A DNA stretch of 64,000 nucleotides from Bacteroidota bacterium. Its GTDB lineage: Bacteria; Bacteroidota; Bacteroidia; Chitinophagales; Chitinophagaceae. The stretch's first letter is position 1. Every line of letters begins with the position of its first letter. The notes beneath the pieces were generated by a model that searched no databases, was not told the DNA's origin, and worked only from the letters and a program-made list of their open reading frames with translations. Of the stretch, positions 42,362 to 51,921 are shown in pieces. The stretch is taken from NCBI GenBank assembly GCA_023386045.1, contig JAEWKK010000035.1, positions 39,606 to 103,605 of the forward strand. The letters are read 5' to 3'. The position numbers were made by a program, and so were the translations under genes.

Positions 42362-42894
42362 CACAGATTCCTCAGATTATATAGAATCACAGATTACACA
42401 GATTTACATTGATAATTCATCAAGGATTATAAGATTAGGGCAGATTAATTAAAAACAAATCACAGATTGCACAGATTAACACAGATGATTATTGTGGATT
42501 ATAAGATTAGGGCACAGTAACTCAATAACTGTAGATATAAGTGTCCCTATGAACTTGTTTCGAATATTATCTCAATCAGGTTCCCAATCTGTGTAATCTG
42601 TGATCCGCATTTCTGTGTAATCTGTGATACTAAATGGTGCATCAGCGTATTTTCTACCAGTTAATTAAAAACAAATCACAGATTGCACAGATTAACACAG
42701 ATGATTAATCGTGGATTATAAGATTAGGGCAGAGTAACTCAATAACTGTAGATATAAGTGTCCCTATGAACTTGTTTCGAATATTATCTCAATCAGGTTC
42801 CCAATCTGTGTAATCTGTGATCCGCATTTCGTGTAATCTGTGATCCGCATTTATCCGTATAATCTGTGATATGCATTTCTGAGTAATCTGTGAT
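42362..42894. repeat. CACAGATT repeat array with two tandem 216-bp units
   Basis: Degenerate words CACAGATT, GCACAGATT and AACACAGAT on the left of each unit and their complement AATCTGTG on the right give inverted arms of 20-30 bp around a unique core. Two copies are near-identical: from TTAATTAAAAACAAATC at 42445 and at 42661 (period 216 bp). Further AATCTGTGAT words run up to the promoter of the helicase gene. The array fills the 576-bp spacer between divergent genes; no ORF is supported there. Confidence 0.9.
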
Positions 42895-42902
42895 TATTTT
42901 TG
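42895..42902 (+). promoter_or_regulatory. -7 promoter element (TATTTTTG) of the helicase gene
   Basis: An exact TAnnTTTG match formed at the very edge of the CACAGATT array, 4 bp before the ATG at 42907. Confidence 0.5.
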
Positions 42903-42906
42903 GCCG

Positions 42907-44796
42907 ATGGATTATTTCACGAGGTTGCAGCAGTTATTGCTTATTGAAAAAGAGGAGGACCGCAGAACATTTGAAAAACTCACCAGCACCTTCTCCATCG
43001 CGGAGAAAAGAGAAAATGGCACTTCATGGTATCCCATTGCTATCAGGGATACAGAGCTGGGTCGTGGTGATTATTTAACTGTTGAAGTAGAAAGAACCAC
43101 TCACCAGGACCTGCTGCACCAGTTTCGCTTCGGCATGTCTGCAGCGCTTTTTTCCCAGTTTGATCCCAGGCAGGACCGCATTGAAGGCGTTATTTCCTAC
43201 ATCAGTGGCAACAGGATGAAACTTTCCTTGCGAACAGATGAACTTCCCGACTGGACGCGAAGAGGAAAGCTCGGCATCGACGCGGTGTTTGATGAAAACA
43301 GCTACCAGGAAATGGAACAGGCATTAAAATCTGCCATCTCCATCGCAGAAAAAAAAGAAGAAGGAAGACTGGTACAGATACTCACCGGGAAGAACAATCC
43401 TGTATTTCATGATATTCCAACCGTTAAATCAAATCATTTAAATGATAAACAGAATGAAGCTGTAAATAAAATCCTTTCTGCACAGGATCTCGCTATTGTT
43501 CATGGTCCGCCAGGCACCGGCAAGACTACTACATTAGTACAGGCTGTAAAAGCCCTGATCCGGCAGGAAAAACAGCAAATACTGGTAACGGCTCCGAGCA
43601 ATGCTGCAGTTGACCTGCTGACTGAAAAACTGGCTGAAGCAGGACTGAATGTGGTACGCATCGGCAACCCTGCAAGAGTGAATGAGAAGCAGCTGTTGCT
43701 GACGCTTGATAGCAGGATCTCTTCGCATAGTACTGCCCGTGAGATCAAAAGATTGAAAAAACAGGCTGCGGAATATCGCGACCTGGCGCATAAATACAAA
43801 AGAAGCTTTGGCCCGGCTGAAAGAGAGCAGCGCAAGGCACTTTTTACTGAAGCCAGGAATATCAGCAGGGAGATCGAAAAAACCGAACAATACATTTCGG
43901 AAGATGTATTGGGCAAAGCAGATGTGATCACATCAACACTCGTTGGCGCCAATCATTATTCCATCAGGACACGAAGTTTTCATACCGTAGTGATCGACGA
44001 AGCGGGCCAGGCCCTGGAGCCTTCCTGCTGGATACCCATACTCAAGGCAAAAAAACTGGTCATGGCAGGTGATCACAACCAGTTGCCACCCACTATAAAA
44101 TCGGCAGAAGCCACAAAGGAATTGATGCTGACATTAATGGAAAAAAATGTAAGGGCTCATCCCGAATCCGTTGTACTACTGGAAGTCCAGTACCGCATGA
44201 ATGAAACCATCATGGGTTTTCCCTCAAGGGAATTTTATGAGAATAAGCTCAGGGCCAGTGATTCGGTAGCTCACCATAAAGTTTTTGACGGTGACCTTCC
44301 CCTGCTTTTTATTGATACTGCCGGTTGTGGCTTTGATGAAAAGCTGGAAGGCACCAGTCTTTCCAATGAAGAAGAAGCCGTTTTCCTTGTAAGGCAATTA
44401 CACCATTACATGGATGAAATTTCAGCTATGGAAAATGTTCCATTACCCAGTGTTGGTGTCATCTCGCCCTACCGGCACCAGGTGGAATTGTTGAAGGAAA
44501 AGATCTTTTTACTTCCTGAAAACTTCCGTTCACACATAACTGTCAATACAGTTGATAGTTTCCAGGGCCAGGAAAGAGATGCTATTTTCATCAGCATGAC
44601 CCGCAGCAATGCAGACAGCACCATCGGTTTCTTATCCGACATCAGGCGAATGAATGTTGCCATGACGAGAGCAAGAAAAAAACTTGTGATGATAGGCGAC
44701 AGCGCAACCCTGGCACAATTTCCATTTTACAATGACCTGGTAAATTATGCACAGGAAAAAGAAGCATATAAAAGTGCCTGGGAACTTATGGAGTAA
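42907..44796 (+). CDS. Superfamily 1 DNA/RNA helicase, IGHMBP2/SMUBP-2-like
   Basis: A 629-residue Upf1-like helicase (AAA_11/AAA_12). N-terminal beta domain about 1-180, then motif I GPPGTGKTTT, Ia NAAVDLLTEKL, motif II VIDEAGQALEP (DEAG), motif III MAGDHNQLPPT, motif IV YRMNETIMGFPS, V/VI VDSFQGQERDAIFISMTRSN and MNVAMTRARKKLVMIGD. The family unwinds RNA/DNA 5' to 3' with ATP. An alpha-helical insert (about 265-320, Lys/Arg/Glu rich) is the usual 1B/1C region. Exact role in bacteria is not known; repair or RNA metabolism are candidates. A hairpin terminator follows at 44815. Confidence 0.92.
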   Translation: MDYFTRLQQLLLIEKEEDRRTFEKLTSTFSIAEKRENGTSWYPIAIRDTELGRGDYLTVEVERTTHQDLLHQFRFGMSAALFSQFDPRQDRIEGVISYISGNRMKLSLRTDELPDWTRRGKLGIDAVFDENSYQEMEQALKSAISIAEKKEEGRLVQILTGKNNPVFHDIPTVKSNHLNDKQNEAVNKILSAQDLAIVHGPPGTGKTTTLVQAVKALIRQEKQQILVTAPSNAAVDLLTEKLAEAGLNVVRIGNPARVNEKQLLLTLDSRISSHSTAREIKRLKKQAAEYRDLAHKYKRSFGPAEREQRKALFTEARNISREIEKTEQYISEDVLGKADVITSTLVGANHYSIRTRSFHTVVIDEAGQALEPSCWIPILKAKKLVMAGDHNQLPPTIKSAEATKELMLTLMEKNVRAHPESVVLLEVQYRMNETIMGFPSREFYENKLRASDSVAHHKVFDGDLPLLFIDTAGCGFDEKLEGTSLSNEEEAVFLVRQLHHYMDEISAMENVPLPSVGVISPYRHQVELLKEKIFLLPENFRSHITVNTVDSFQGQERDAIFISMTRSNADSTIGFLSDIRRMNVAMTRARKKLVMIGDSATLAQFPFYNDLVNYAQEKEAYKSAWELME

Positions 44797-44814
44797 ACTC
44801 ATCATCTATGACAT

Positions 44815-44835
44815 AGCCCATCCATCTGGGCTTTT
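44815..44835 (+). terminator. Terminator after the helicase gene
   Basis: Arms AGCCCA and TGGGCT around TCCATC, followed by TTT, 18 bp after the stop. Confidence 0.7.
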
Positions 44836-44867
44836 AGGCTTAACTTAGAATACCTTAAAGCCATTGA

Positions 44868-47666
44868 ATGTTGCCAATACGTGAAACCGGGTCCGCCATC
44901 CTAATGTTATTGAATGCTTTGCCGGGCAAGTACCTTATAGTATTACCGGAACCACCCGATTTTACCATTCTTGCTGCATCTGATGCTTTTATCAATTTTA
45001 TCGGGCTTCCCAGGAAAAAACTTCTGGGCCAAAGCTTTCCAAAACTTTCTGAAGATCTACCTGCTTCCTATTCTCCTGATCCAAAAAAATTACTTGAATC
45101 ATTACAGAAGGCCCTGGTTCAAAAAAAAGAAGTTGTGATAGAATGGCATGAAGATATGCAGGGCCATGATAAAACCCGGATTGAAAAAAAATCCTGGCAG
45201 GCTGTGAATCAGCCAGTATTAGATGAGGAAGGTAATGTTCAATACATCATTTACCGTATTGAAGACAAACCTGGAGAGGACCTCATACAGTCAAAAGAAC
45301 CTTCGTCACAAAAAAGAAAAGATGACCATTTATCCAATACTGTCTTACAGGCTCCTGTTGCCATGTGTATTCTTCGCGGAGCAGATCATAAAGTGGAAAT
45401 TGCAAATGAGAGCATGTTAGAGCTCTGGGATAAAACTAAAAAAGAAGTCATTAATCAACCCCTGTTTGTTGCCATACCTGAAGCCAGGAACCAGGGGCTG
45501 GAATCAATCGTAAACGAAGTTTATACAACCGGGAAAATCTACAGGGAAAATGAAAGACCTGTGATGTTGCGTAGAAATAACCATGCAGAAACTGTTTATG
45601 TGAACCTGGTCTACCAGGCCTTAAAAGATGAAGATGGAAAGGTTTCGGGCATACTGGCCATGGCCATTGATGTTACCGAAATGGTTTTATCCCGAAAGAA
45701 AATTGAAGAAAAAGAAGAGGAGCTTCGTTTAGCCATTGCCGTTGCAGAACTGGGAACCTTTCATGTTGACCTCATAAAAAATACGGCCACCTATTCGCAA
45801 AGAGTTATGGACTGGTTCGGATTAAAGGAACAGCACCAGGACATGGAAGATATATTTGGACGTATTTATGAAGATGACCGGCAAAGGGTGAAGCATGCCA
45901 TTGGATCTACGCTTCAGCATATGGATCAAAGCCGTCATCTCCTCACCTATCGTGTGGTTCATCCAGTCAATGGATCCCAGCTGGTATTGAGATCTTATGG
46001 AAATACTTTTTTTGATAAGGAAGGCAGGCCCTATTGCATCATCGGCATCATCCAGGATATCACCAACGATGTGAAACACCAGAAGGAGCTTGAGGAAAAT
46101 GAAGCGGAACTCCAAAGAAGGGTAAAAGAAAGAACGGCAGACCTGGAACAGCAAACAGAACTCAGTAACAGCATACTGGATGCATCCACAAGTGGTGTTG
46201 CAGCCATGGATGCCATCAAAGATGAAACAGGAAAGATCGTAGACCTGAAGATTGTAAAGATCAACCGCCAGTTTCTTTCCATCCTGGGTTTGAAGGAAGA
46301 CGTAACAGGAAGAAACTACCTGGAAATATTTCCGAATTCAAAGAACAATGGAGTTTTTGACCTGTACAGAAGTGTGCTGGTAACTGGCCATCCACTCCGC
46401 AAGGAACTGTTCTCCACCAATCTTGGTCTGAATGCCTGGTTTGATGTATCTGTGGTTAAGAGAGGCGAAGAGGGCATTGCCGTCACCTTTATGAACATCA
46501 CTTCGAAAAGAGAAGCGGCATTAAAACTGGAACAACAAAAAAACCTGCTCGACAATATTTTGATGCATTCACCCAGCGGCATTACGGTTACGGAAGTGAT
46601 CAGGGGTGATAACGATGAAGTGGTTGACGGAAGAACCATCATGGCCAATGAGATGGCGGAAAAATTCATTGGTGTTCCTCTTAAAAAATTATTGAGCAGC
46701 AGGGTGACGGACATTGACCCCAATATGTTAAGTTCTGAATTGTTTCAGAAAGCCCTGGAAACGCTGGAAACCGGGCAGCCTTTCATCACCCAGTATTTTT
46801 TTGAACCGGGAGGAAGATGGCTGGAGCTCGCCGTTTCGCGGATGGATGAGAACCGGTTGATCAATGTTTTTACCGATGTTACCTCTGTAAAAGAAACGCA
46901 GCTCCAACTGGAAATGAATCTCAAGGAACTGAAGCGTTCCAATGCCAACCTCGAAGAATTTGCTTATGCTGCCTCACATGATATGAAGGAACCTATCCGG
47001 AAGATCCATTTTTTCAGTGATCGTCTTAAGGAAAAATTAAGCGACCGTATGGGAGATGATGACCGGCGATTGTTTGAACGGATGGAAAATGCGGCCAGGA
47101 GAATGGGAGCACTGATTGATGACCTGCTGGTGTATTCTCATGTAAGTCGCGGTGTGGATCTTGAAGAGCGCATCGACCTGAATCAGAAATTACAAATGGT
47201 ATTGCAGGACCTGGAGCTGGAGATCGAACAAAAAGGTGCAACAGTAAAGGTAGGGCCACTTCCTGTGGTGGTAGGTCACCGTCGCCAGATGCAGCAGATG
47301 TTCCAGAATTTGATCAGCAATGCCTTAAAATACAATCGCCCGGGTGTTCCTCCGCAGGTAGAAATTCGCTCGCAAAAAATAAAGGGCAGCCAGTCGCCCA
47401 TACAGTTAGGTAAAGAAGAAGCTGAAAAAGATTTTTACCTGATTGAGGTGCAGGACAATGGGATTGGTTTTGAGCCAAAGGAAGCTGAAAGAATTTTTAA
47501 TGTCTTTACCCGGTTGCATGGAAATACAGAATACAAGGGTACGGGTGTTGGCCTTTCCATTGTTCGAAAAGTAGTAGAGAACCATGGAGGGAAGATCTGG
47601 GCAGATAGCCGGCCCGGTGAAGGCTCGGTATTCAGAATACTCCTTCCAGCAGATCCTTCCACCTGA
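44868..47666 (+). CDS. Multi-PAS sensor histidine kinase, orphan
   Basis: A 932-residue kinase with no membrane helix, so cytoplasmic. About five PAS/PAC units (about 15-130, 150-280, 285-405, 430-560, 560-685; PAC-like endings such as YCIIGIIQDIT and GILAMAIDVTEM), with coiled coils at about 395-430 and 680-700. HisKA phosphoacceptor His704 is in YAASHDMKEPIRK. The ATPase has N box QMFQNLISNALKYN, G1 VQDNGIGFEP, F box and G2 YKGTGVGLSIVRK. It has no receiver domain and no response regulator gene nearby, so partner and signal are unknown. The short spacer upstream holds only the helicase terminator. Confidence 0.92.
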   Translation: MLPIRETGSAILMLLNALPGKYLIVLPEPPDFTILAASDAFINFIGLPRKKLLGQSFPKLSEDLPASYSPDPKKLLESLQKALVQKKEVVIEWHEDMQGHDKTRIEKKSWQAVNQPVLDEEGNVQYIIYRIEDKPGEDLIQSKEPSSQKRKDDHLSNTVLQAPVAMCILRGADHKVEIANESMLELWDKTKKEVINQPLFVAIPEARNQGLESIVNEVYTTGKIYRENERPVMLRRNNHAETVYVNLVYQALKDEDGKVSGILAMAIDVTEMVLSRKKIEEKEEELRLAIAVAELGTFHVDLIKNTATYSQRVMDWFGLKEQHQDMEDIFGRIYEDDRQRVKHAIGSTLQHMDQSRHLLTYRVVHPVNGSQLVLRSYGNTFFDKEGRPYCIIGIIQDITNDVKHQKELEENEAELQRRVKERTADLEQQTELSNSILDASTSGVAAMDAIKDETGKIVDLKIVKINRQFLSILGLKEDVTGRNYLEIFPNSKNNGVFDLYRSVLVTGHPLRKELFSTNLGLNAWFDVSVVKRGEEGIAVTFMNITSKREAALKLEQQKNLLDNILMHSPSGITVTEVIRGDNDEVVDGRTIMANEMAEKFIGVPLKKLLSSRVTDIDPNMLSSELFQKALETLETGQPFITQYFFEPGGRWLELAVSRMDENRLINVFTDVTSVKETQLQLEMNLKELKRSNANLEEFAYAASHDMKEPIRKIHFFSDRLKEKLSDRMGDDDRRLFERMENAARRMGALIDDLLVYSHVSRGVDLEERIDLNQKLQMVLQDLELEIEQKGATVKVGPLPVVVGHRRQMQQMFQNLISNALKYNRPGVPPQVEIRSQKIKGSQSPIQLGKEEAEKDFYLIEVQDNGIGFEPKEAERIFNVFTRLHGNTEYKGTGVGLSIVRKVVENHGGKIWADSRPGEGSVFRILLPADPST

Positions 47667-48206
47667 TGCATTGATTCATATGCAAGTGCATAATTCCAAT
47701 TGTTTCTAAAATTTTATATGAAGAGGACATTTATGTAGAAAATAAATTTTCTTCTGATAGCATCGGCATTCGGTCTGACCAGGAAATATCTTTTCCACTT
47801 TTAAAAAAATAATCCTGAAAATTTTGATTTAAGTGATTAAGTTATATAAATTTGACCCCAATGGACTCGTTCCATTCCCGTCTTGTTCCTACAATTAACC
47901 AAAACTATTCCCGCCCCCTCTGAATTACTTCCTTAACAGCCCGTTGTCTTTCCTTCCTATGTAGTAGCCCTGATTTGTTCAATGATTCCTGTTAGGCCTT
48001 TTGCTTAACCCCTATCAACTATTGTTGGCATTGTCACGGCTATGATATTGTACAAAAAATATGATCCTTTTTTCATAGTTGCATTTCCATGGTTTGCCTA
48101 TGGCAAATCCCCGCCTGTATAAAATTTCTTGCTCCTATCCTCCGAAGCAGACCACATCCAGTATTGTAAAAGAGCCGTATCATTTCACAATCAAAAACAA
48201 ACATTT
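47667..48206. other. 540-bp spacer with a promoter and possible leader
   Basis: No supported ORF. It holds the promoter listed separately and, at 48093-48107, a palindrome TTTGCC-TAT-GGCAAA about 100 bp before the start codon of the next gene. Nothing resembles a known riboswitch. Confidence 0.5.
47824..47854 (+). promoter_or_regulatory. Candidate promoter (TTG, 20 bp, TAAATTTG) of the large T9SS protein gene
   Basis: TTG at 47824-47826 and an exact -7 element TAAATTTG at 47847-47854. The coding start lies 352 bp downstream, implying a long 5' leader if this promoter is used. Confidence 0.45.
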
Positions 48207-51200
48207 ATGAGAACATCTACCCGATGTAATCGAGCCGTTGACAAATGGCGAACACGATTTGCGAGTAGCGTCAAGTTCATCCTGGCGTTATTCCTGCTAA
48301 CGGTGATGGGAACTCGTTCGATGGCGCAAAAAGCTCCAAATGCCAGCAATTTTTCTGGCGTAGATTTTTCGCAGTCTTCAAATGAAAACCCAACTCTTGG
48401 CAATGTAGTCTGGATTGGATCTATCGTCCAGGGAAACAATTCACAGTTTTTTGAAGGACAGGCAGTTCTTCAAAGGGTGTTTCTGATGAACATTCCTGCG
48501 GATTTGAGTGGACATTACAAATTGTACATTCAACACCAGGCTGTGAAGGGAAACATTCATGCCTATGATTTCATCCAGGGATGGCCACAGGCAGTCTCTG
48601 TATCGAATTCCATTTTCCCAGGAACATACAATACAATTAACCCTTGCGGAAACCTTGGTTCAAAGGTTACTGCTGCACAATGCCAGGCTTTGGATCTTTC
48701 AACACCAGTTTATGCTTCGGCTGTGCCGGCAGCAGCTTATGCCACCACCACTTCTGTTCCAGGAGCAGGCGGTGACGTTGCCTCAAGAGTTGCTGCTTTT
48801 GATGCAGCCATGGGTGGTTCCAATGGAAGAAGGGTCGAATTAAGATCCAATAATGGAACCATTAGCAATGCGGCACTTACTTTCCTGCAATACAGCAGTG
48901 GTGCCAATGATCAATTCGCAGAATACGAATTGACATGGGATGGTCCTACCTCCGGTAATTATGATTTGTTGATCTCTCTTGCAGGCCATATTGCTATTGG
49001 TGGTAATGGTACAGGTTATACTTATGGTCCTGGCCTGGGTTCATCATCCATTTCCGGTGGTCCTTACCATTTTACTTTAGGAAATCTCATCTTAGGTAAT
49101 GGTGCATCTCAAAACCAGGTGATTTCTTTAGGTTCTCAGGACAACCAGCTCCAGGGTTCTGATGTACTGGTTTGTAATGTAACTGCCGCTGCAACTGGCG
49201 GTACCATCACCTGCTCCAATCCTACTGTAACTCTGGGTGGAACAGGAACACCTCCAGCAGGTACCTTCCTGTGGAGTGGTCCCAACAGCTTTAGTTCTAC
49301 TGCTGCTTCACCAACAGTTTCTGTAGGTGGACTATATACTTTAACAGTTACCAATCCGAATGGAGGTTGTACGGCAACCGCCACAGCTTCTGTAAGCGTG
49401 AATACGACAGCTCCCGGTGCAACGGCAACAGGTGGTACGATCACATGTTCGGTTAGTTCTGTAACACTGGGTGGATCTTCCGGTACAGGCGGCGTGGGCT
49501 TCCTGTGGAGTGGTCCTAGCAGCTTCAGCTCTACTGCCGCTTCTCCGAGTGTAAGCACAGGTGGATTATATACATTAACTGTAACTAACCCAACTAACGG
49601 TTGTACTTCTACTGCTACTGCATCAGTATCTGTTAATACAACAGCTCCGGGTGCTTCTGCAACTGGTGGTACGATTACATGCTCTGTAACCTCAGTACAA
49701 TTAGGTGGTACTTCACCAACAGGTGGCGTAAGCTTCCTGTGGAGTGGACCTAGCAGCTTCAGCTCTACTGCCGCTTCTCCAAGTGTTTGTGTTGGCGGAC
49801 TCTATACTTTAAGGGTGACTAACCCAACTAACGGTTGTACTTCTACAGCTACTGCATCTGTATCTGTGAACACTACAGCTCCAGGTGCTTCTGCAACAGG
49901 TGGTACAATTGCATGCGGTCAAACATCAGTACAATTAGGTGGCACTTCACCAACTGGTGGTGTGAGCTTCCTGTGGAGTGGTCCTAACGGATTCAGCTCT
50001 ACTGCTGCTTCTCCAAACGTAAACACTGGTGGATTGTATACACTGAGGGTAACTAACCCAACTAACGGTTGTACTTCTACAGCTACAGCCAGTGTAACTA
50101 AAGTGATCGAGTGCGGTGCGCCTTATGGCTCATACACACAAGGTTATTATGGAAACACCAATGGCCAGAGCTGTAATAATGGTGAAGCCTTTAATGCACT
50201 CGGTTTGATCAAGCGTGCATTGGGTGTTACAGCACCTGCAGGACAGATCCCTGTTCCAAATCCGATCACAGTTGGCATCAATGACATAGCCAATCCACAA
50301 TGGAATTATGTTACGATCCCTGCTACGGCAACCGCTGCCCAGATCTTGAATAATTCAATGCCTGGTGGTGGTACTCCAAGAGCACTGTGGGGAGATTGTA
50401 CTGTGGATTATGTCAGCGGTACTACCCTGCCTTCCTGCTGGACTCCAGGTAACAACATTCTTGCAACTTACCTGACCAAGCAAGGCAGAATTAACAACAA
50501 CCTGTTGTCTCAAACCATCGTTCTCACCCTGAATACAAGACTGGGTAACTCTGGTCCTTCTGGCAACCTGATGGACTTCCCAATCAAGTACAATGGTGGT
50601 GATGATGCCTTCTTCTATGTACAGAACCTGACCAATAAAACTGCAGGCAACTGCGGTACTGATCCTGTTCCTTGTACTTATAAGAAAGTGACACTGGATG
50701 CAAACGTGGTAAACTACCTGACTAACAATGGTGCACTTACTAACGTAACTGTAGCCGACCTGTTAGAACTGGCCAACAAGCTGCTTGCCGGCGCACTGGT
50801 TCCAGGTTCTGGCGTTCCAGGCTACGCTGAAGTAAATGGTGTAGTAGATGCATTTAACAATGCATTTGACGGCTGGAAATATTGGACAGGTGATTACAAC
50901 CTGAACCTGACAAATTCATCTGGTAGCCTTGCAAGTGCAAATGTTGCATCAGCTTTCTGTGGTGGTACTTCTAATAACACAGCAAGTCTCACTTACAATG
51001 GAACAACAGGCGCTCCTTATTCTTACAGCATTACATGGGATGCAGCAGCATTGCTGGCAGGATTAACTAACGTTAATTACACCACATTGCTCACAAACAA
51101 TGTAACTGTAAATCTAGGAAACGTTGCATCTGGCTCTTATACAGGAACATTTACAGTCATCAATACCAATACAGGATGTACAGATGCACAGTCATTCACT

Positions 51201-51554
51201 GTGAATGTAGCTGCCTGTATCGTTGATGAAACCCTGCAACTCAGAGGTGGAAACCCTGCTACAGTGGTTGAACCTTCTGACATCGTGAAACAAATTTCAG
51301 TAACTGCTCATCCAAATCCGTTTAATGATGTGGTGAAATTCACCATTGCATCACCGGTTTCTGGAAAAGCACAACTCGAAGTTTACAACATGATGGGACA
51401 GCGCGTAAGTGTTATCTATAACGGCTATCTGCAGGCTAACAAAAATCAGGTGATCGAATACAAGATCGGTGCGGAAGCACAACAAAACCTGATCTATGTT
51501 CTGAATGTAGGTGGAGAAAGAGTAACAGGTAAGTTACTTCATGTAAAACAGTAA
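48207..51554 (+). CDS. Large secreted repeat protein with Ig-like modules and T9SS sorting domain
   Basis: An 1115-residue protein with a long signal peptide (about 1-36, hydrophobic KFILALFLLTVMG, ending SMAQ). The ATG at 48207 opens it; an in-frame ATG at 48129 is rejected. Then: N-terminal beta-rich region (about 37-320), four tandem 78-residue Ig/PKD-like repeats (about 325-635; each has ATGGT, LWSGP, SSTAASP, GLYTL and a Cys pair), a region with Cys-rich motifs (CGAPYGSY, VADLLELANKLLAG; about 635-905), a further module, and a C-terminal T9SS type A domain (about 1030-1115, AHPNPFNDVVKF, MGQRVSVI). Exported through Sec and the type IX system to the surface. Probably adhesive or structural; a catalytic role is not visible. 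Confidence 0.87.
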   Translation: MRTSTRCNRAVDKWRTRFASSVKFILALFLLTVMGTRSMAQKAPNASNFSGVDFSQSSNENPTLGNVVWIGSIVQGNNSQFFEGQAVLQRVFLMNIPADLSGHYKLYIQHQAVKGNIHAYDFIQGWPQAVSVSNSIFPGTYNTINPCGNLGSKVTAAQCQALDLSTPVYASAVPAAAYATTTSVPGAGGDVASRVAAFDAAMGGSNGRRVELRSNNGTISNAALTFLQYSSGANDQFAEYELTWDGPTSGNYDLLISLAGHIAIGGNGTGYTYGPGLGSSSISGGPYHFTLGNLILGNGASQNQVISLGSQDNQLQGSDVLVCNVTAAATGGTITCSNPTVTLGGTGTPPAGTFLWSGPNSFSSTAASPTVSVGGLYTLTVTNPNGGCTATATASVSVNTTAPGATATGGTITCSVSSVTLGGSSGTGGVGFLWSGPSSFSSTAASPSVSTGGLYTLTVTNPTNGCTSTATASVSVNTTAPGASATGGTITCSVTSVQLGGTSPTGGVSFLWSGPSSFSSTAASPSVCVGGLYTLRVTNPTNGCTSTATASVSVNTTAPGASATGGTIACGQTSVQLGGTSPTGGVSFLWSGPNGFSSTAASPNVNTGGLYTLRVTNPTNGCTSTATASVTKVIECGAPYGSYTQGYYGNTNGQSCNNGEAFNALGLIKRALGVTAPAGQIPVPNPITVGINDIANPQWNYVTIPATATAAQILNNSMPGGGTPRALWGDCTVDYVSGTTLPSCWTPGNNILATYLTKQGRINNNLLSQTIVLTLNTRLGNSGPSGNLMDFPIKYNGGDDAFFYVQNLTNKTAGNCGTDPVPCTYKKVTLDANVVNYLTNNGALTNVTVADLLELANKLLAGALVPGSGVPGYAEVNGVVDAFNNAFDGWKYWTGDYNLNLTNSSGSLASANVASAFCGGTSNNTASLTYNGTTGAPYSYSITWDAAALLAGLTNVNYTTLLTNNVTVNLGNVASGSYTGTFTVINTNTGCTDAQSFTVNVAACIVDETLQLRGGNPATVVEPSDIVKQISVTAHPNPFNDVVKFTIASPVSGKAQLEVYNMMGQRVSVIYNGYLQANKNQVIEYKIGAEAQQNLIYVLNVGGERVTGKLLHVKQ
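49185..50102 (+). repeat. Four tandem 234-bp coding repeats
   Basis: Copies begin near 49197, 49431, 49665 and 49899 (exact 234-bp spacing, 78 codons). Long stretches are nearly identical at DNA level, so recombination or gene conversion is likely. Copy 3 carries an extra Cys (VCVGG, residue about 528) where the others have Ser or Asn. Confidence 0.92.
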
Positions 51555-51576
51555 GGTTAATTCCTTCAATCTTAGC

Positions 51577-51607
51577 AAGGACGTCCGCAAGGACGTCCTT
51601 TTTTTTG
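51577..51607 (+). terminator. Terminator after the large T9SS protein
   Basis: Ten-bp arms AAGGACGTCC and GGACGTCCTT around a GCAA tetraloop, followed by a run of T. 22 bp after the stop. Confidence 0.95.
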
Positions 51608-51610
51608 TTG

Positions 51611-51786
51611 GCAGATGGCGGATAGCATATGGCATATGGTTCATAGTTCATAGCAGAATGGCTGATGGCATATGGCAAATGGCAGAAAGCGGATGGCATA
51701 TAGTTCATGGTTCATAGCAGATGGCGGATAGCAGATGGTTCATGGTTCATAGCAGATGTTTCATGGCGGATGGTTTAGGTCAGATG
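51611..51786. repeat. Heptanucleotide array (GCATATG / GTTCATR / GCAGATG words)
   Basis: About 25 consecutive 7-bp words with almost no register shift: GCAGATG, GCGGATA, GCATATG, GTTCATA, GCAAATG and variants. It begins 4 bp after the terminator T run in a convergent spacer. No coding capacity. Confidence 0.9.
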
Positions 51787-51921
51787 GAAATTAGCGAATG
51801 GAGATATAGCTTTGGAAGATCAGGTTATAACTGATGACCAATGGAATGGCAGCGTAAAGCTTACTGCATGTAGCTTTTGGCGTATTGTTGAAGATTTAAA
51901 ATGACACGGAAGGTTAGGCAT

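Noticed and set aside
42362..42894. CRISPR array
   Set aside because: Repeated words are short and degenerate, orientation alternates within each unit, spacers are not uniform and no cas gene is present.
47667..48206. Riboswitch upstream of the large T9SS protein
   Set aside because: No match to conserved cores of known classes that I can recognise, and the product gives no metabolite link.
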